From positions 414,001 through 478,000 of the forward strand of contig RPFO01000022.1 in NCBI GenBank assembly GCA_009746045.1: a stretch of 64,000 nt of DNA, read 5' to 3'. This document shows, piece after piece, positions 62,249 to 64,000 of this stretch. The position numbers and the translations under genes are program-made. A model generated the notes under the pieces. It searched no databases and was not told the DNA's origin. It saw only the letters and a list, made by a program, of their open reading frames with translations. Position 1 is the stretch's first letter; the number at the start of each line of letters is the position of its first letter. Source of the DNA: Mesostigma viride. Taxonomy: Eukaryota; Streptophyta; Mesostigmatophyceae; Mesostigmatales; Mesostigmataceae.

Positions 62249-62681
62249 GAAAAGAAAAGAGGCCGACCTTAGCTAGGTGGGTTTGTTTTTGTCCTTTTTT
62301 GCGTGTCATGCGGCCTTGGCCCGGACGGCATTTTTTCGCCACGCAAATGTTGCGTCTGAACAAATGACGCAATGTGGCGTTCTAATTGCCGGCAGCTTAC
62401 GTAAGGCTGCCGGGGCTATTAGGTCACATATTGCGTGAGAGAAAGAATCTAGATCTAGTTAATCACTACGCCATGAGCCAAGAAACCTAGACAGTGGCAG
62501 GTTTATATCTCAACGTAGCTCCTGCCACCTGGCCAAGAAAAACTGGCCAAAGCTTTGGCCACGACTGATCCGGATCAGGCCGCACCGGCCTCAAAAGGTA
62601 TGTCACGTGAACCCAATAACCTAGCTATAGCGGCTACCCTTCCATCTCACTATAAAGAAACTATGTTCAGAGAACCACGAT
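62249..62681 (-). repeat. Split direct repeat a, 5' terminal copy
   Basis: 433 bases, identical in length to 59,117-59,549. The right edge (CCACGAT followed by CCCGTGTATGGG) is the element/virus boundary; 36 bases later the next viral gene begins. Confidence 0.9.
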
Positions 62682-62716
62682 CCCGTGTATGGGTATACAC
62701 ACCCGCACGCTCGCGA

Positions 62717-63064
62717 ATGGCCGCGGCCTTCATCGAGTCCCGCGTGTTCGGCGAACAGCAGCGAGCCACCGGAAGGAATCTCGACCCGGCCCTGGATAAT
62801 AACAGGACGTTCCCCGTGACGCCCGACCAGCTGGAATGGAACCTCTCGATGGGAGCGCGGATGGACCCATCCCTCCACGACATGAGGAAGAGGGGAGGCG
62901 TGAACGCCGCGAACGGGAACACGGTGCTGCTCACCGACGAGCGATTCACGAGTCCGTTCCTCAACACGCTGTGGCCGAGGCTGAGGAAAGAGTCCAGCCG
63001 ATTGGACGACCAGCTACTGATGACCAACCTCCGACCGACGGGCGCGCACAAGTACAGCTACTGA
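62717..63064 (+). CDS. Hypothetical protein, 115 residues
   Basis: The ATG at 62,717 (MAAAFIESRVFGEQQRATGR) is the first start on the viral side of the retroelement boundary; the longer upstream frame lies in the retroelement. GTATAC is 24 bases upstream. The sequence is polar with NNRTFPVTPDQLEWNLSMGA and ends TNLRPTGAHKYSY, without a membrane span. The retroelement has separated it from its former upstream neighbour but left at least 35 bases of promoter. No family recognised. Confidence 0.7.
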   Translation: MAAAFIESRVFGEQQRATGRNLDPALDNNRTFPVTPDQLEWNLSMGARMDPSLHDMRKRGGVNAANGNTVLLTDERFTSPFLNTLWPRLRKESSRLDDQLLMTNLRPTGAHKYSY

Positions 63065-63144
63065 TCGAGGCCGCGGATATGATCGTCGAGTCCGTTCAAT
63101 ATTATGTCGCGAGATACGTATAGTGGGATCCCGCGCACGAACGA

Positions 63145-64000
63145 ATGCTCGCCGTCATGTCCGCCGTGGCGTTCGCCGGATACCTGTTTCGACCCATGGG
63201 GGATTCGTATCGCGCCAGTTCCGTCTCTTTGAGCGTGCCGTCCGTCGCCACCGAACACCCGAACGAGTTCAGAGAAGTCCCGACGCTCGGGTACACGGGG
63301 ATCCCGAACTTCGGGGCTCGAGGAGGGTACGGCGAGGGCGAGCCCGGGTACGTCGCCGCCCCCACGCACGCGTTGGGACGAGCCAGGGACACGGACCAGT
63401 TCGCGTTCCACGTCCGCCCGCCCGTCGAGGACGAGAACGGCGTCCGATACGCGCCCGGAGGCGCGCCGTATCCGGCCGGGTACACGGACAAGATCATGCC
63501 AAGTGACGGAACGTATCGCGGGATCGTGGGACCGCAGGTGACGATGGAACGCGGCGCGGTCGCGCGGGAAGAGGTCACGGGGCCCGTGCGGCCCGACAGG
63601 TTATTCGAGGGCGAGAAGATGCGCGCGTTCAACGGCGAACGGGAACGCGACGCGCGATTGGCGCCGGATATCTTGAACAGGAGGTACGAGTTGCCCGAGA
63701 ACCGGTTGCGAGTCAACCGGCCCAACCCGCAGCAGGCGCACGTCGATTCGGGCGCTCTGCCGATCACGACGTACGGCCGCGTCCAGACGCACTTGAGAGC
63801 GGGGACGCGGAACCGCGCGCCGATCCCGGACTTCGAGACGGGCAATCGCATGCGGTCGGACGCCGGGACGTGGACGACGTCCGTGTTGCCCGAACGCGCG
63901 GCCGTACTCCCGACGCGCGAGAACGTGTCCGACGCGATGGACAAGGGCACGCCGGCGACGTGGGCGCGCATGCAGGTCACGGGTAACCGCGTCAACCCGA
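63145..64000 (+). CDS. Hypothetical virion-type protein, runs off the window
   Basis: From the ATG at 63,145 (MLAVMSAVAFAGYLFRPMGD) the frame is open to the last base, 285 codons, and incomplete. The short hydrophobic N-terminus could be an anchor. The remainder is polar and Gly/Pro/Arg-rich with EVPTLGYTGIPNFGARGGYG, NRRYELPENRLRVNRPNPQQ and NRMRSDAGTWTTSVLPERAA. A low-complexity, extended protein of this kind, with an N-terminal anchor, is typical of virion scaffolds. The minus-strand frame across the same bases is a shadow. Confidence 0.7.
   Translation, partial: MLAVMSAVAFAGYLFRPMGDSYRASSVSLSVPSVATEHPNEFREVPTLGYTGIPNFGARGGYGEGEPGYVAAPTHALGRARDTDQFAFHVRPPVEDENGVRYAPGGAPYPAGYTDKIMPSDGTYRGIVGPQVTMERGAVAREEVTGPVRPDRLFEGEKMRAFNGERERDARLAPDILNRRYELPENRLRVNRPNPQQAHVDSGALPITTYGRVQTHLRAGTRNRAPIPDFETGNRMRSDAGTWTTSVLPERAAVLPTRENVSDAMDKGTPATWARMQVTGNRVNP

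Larger units (their letters stand above)
58955..62681 (-). mobile_element. PAT/DIRS-like retroelement with split direct repeats, internally deleted
   Basis: On the minus strand the order is: repeat a (62,681-62,249, 433 bp), gag-like ORF, reverse transcriptase ORF, repeat b (59,669-59,549, 121 bp), repeat a again (59,549-59,117, 433 bp), a 41-base junction, repeat b again (59,075-58,955, 121 bp). The a...b-a-b order is the split direct repeat structure of PAT/Ngaro-type tyrosine-recombinase elements. No target-site duplication is seen, as expected for that mode. The RNase H and tyrosine recombinase genes are missing, so the copy is a deletion derivative. It inserted between two viral genes without breaking either. 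Confidence 0.85.

Noticed and set aside
1..64000. tRNA or rRNA genes
   Set aside because: None could be recognised by eye; a covariance-model scan would be needed to exclude a tRNA.

Overview
The window reads as a nuclear contig of a unicellular eukaryote (an alga is the most likely host; this is an inference) that carries a stretch of giant-virus DNA. No bacterial features are present. The first 20.4 kb is host-type, gene-poor, repeat-rich DNA. It holds a non-LTR retrotransposon (about 1-3700), a DDE-type transposase gene with three GT-AG introns (3949-7296, minus), a 230-bp tandem repeat, a GC-rich minisatellite (10.3-10.8 kb) and a 71-bp satellite of about 9 kb (11.07-20.43 kb). The satellite is itself interrupted by a 5'-truncated LINE copy with target-site duplications.

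At about 20,428 the satellite stops inside a unit and composition changes to very GC-rich, compact, mostly intronless genes on both strands up to the right edge. Family-level signals point to Nucleocytoviricota: a DUF5767-like protein (41.5 kb), a U-box-like 'EDPITLEP' protein (31.9 kb), a small basic 'KRNRIVSRKK' protein (57.9 kb) and an 'FLEELE.AFP' helical protein (52.9 kb). Around them are many putative virion surface proteins: an Ig/LamG protein, a 6.8-kb fibre gene with AVT..KLA repeats, and several beta-rich and single-membrane-span proteins. F-box-like proteins also occur. The most unusual viral gene (53,965-57,689) is a roughly 1,240-residue IS630/Tc1-mariner-type DDE transposase with about 500 extra residues between its first two catalytic aspartates and a long C-terminal extension. 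Hallmark genes (major capsid, PolB, packaging ATPase) are not in this window.

The viral block has been colonised by transposable elements. A 4.56-kb Ty1/copia-type element with matching 832-bp LTRs splits an F-box gene (43,591-48,146; 5-bp duplication). A 493-bp inverted-repeat element has replaced the last codons of a virion-type gene (50,228-50,720; 4-bp duplication). An internally deleted PAT/DIRS-like tyrosine-recombinase-type retroelement with split direct repeats sits between genes (58,955-62,681). This nesting supports viral DNA resident in a eukaryotic genome rather than a free virus. The viral left end holds 28-bp and 62-bp tandem repeats, a promoter-like repeat array and an imperfect palindrome of about 0.8 kb.

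A recurring technical or biological signal is single-base frame breaks. At least fourteen otherwise well-formed genes, in host elements and viral genes alike, lose frame by exactly one missing base, mostly in short homopolymers. Uncorrected sequencing deletions are the simplest explanation; coordinates of such genes are given for the whole span.
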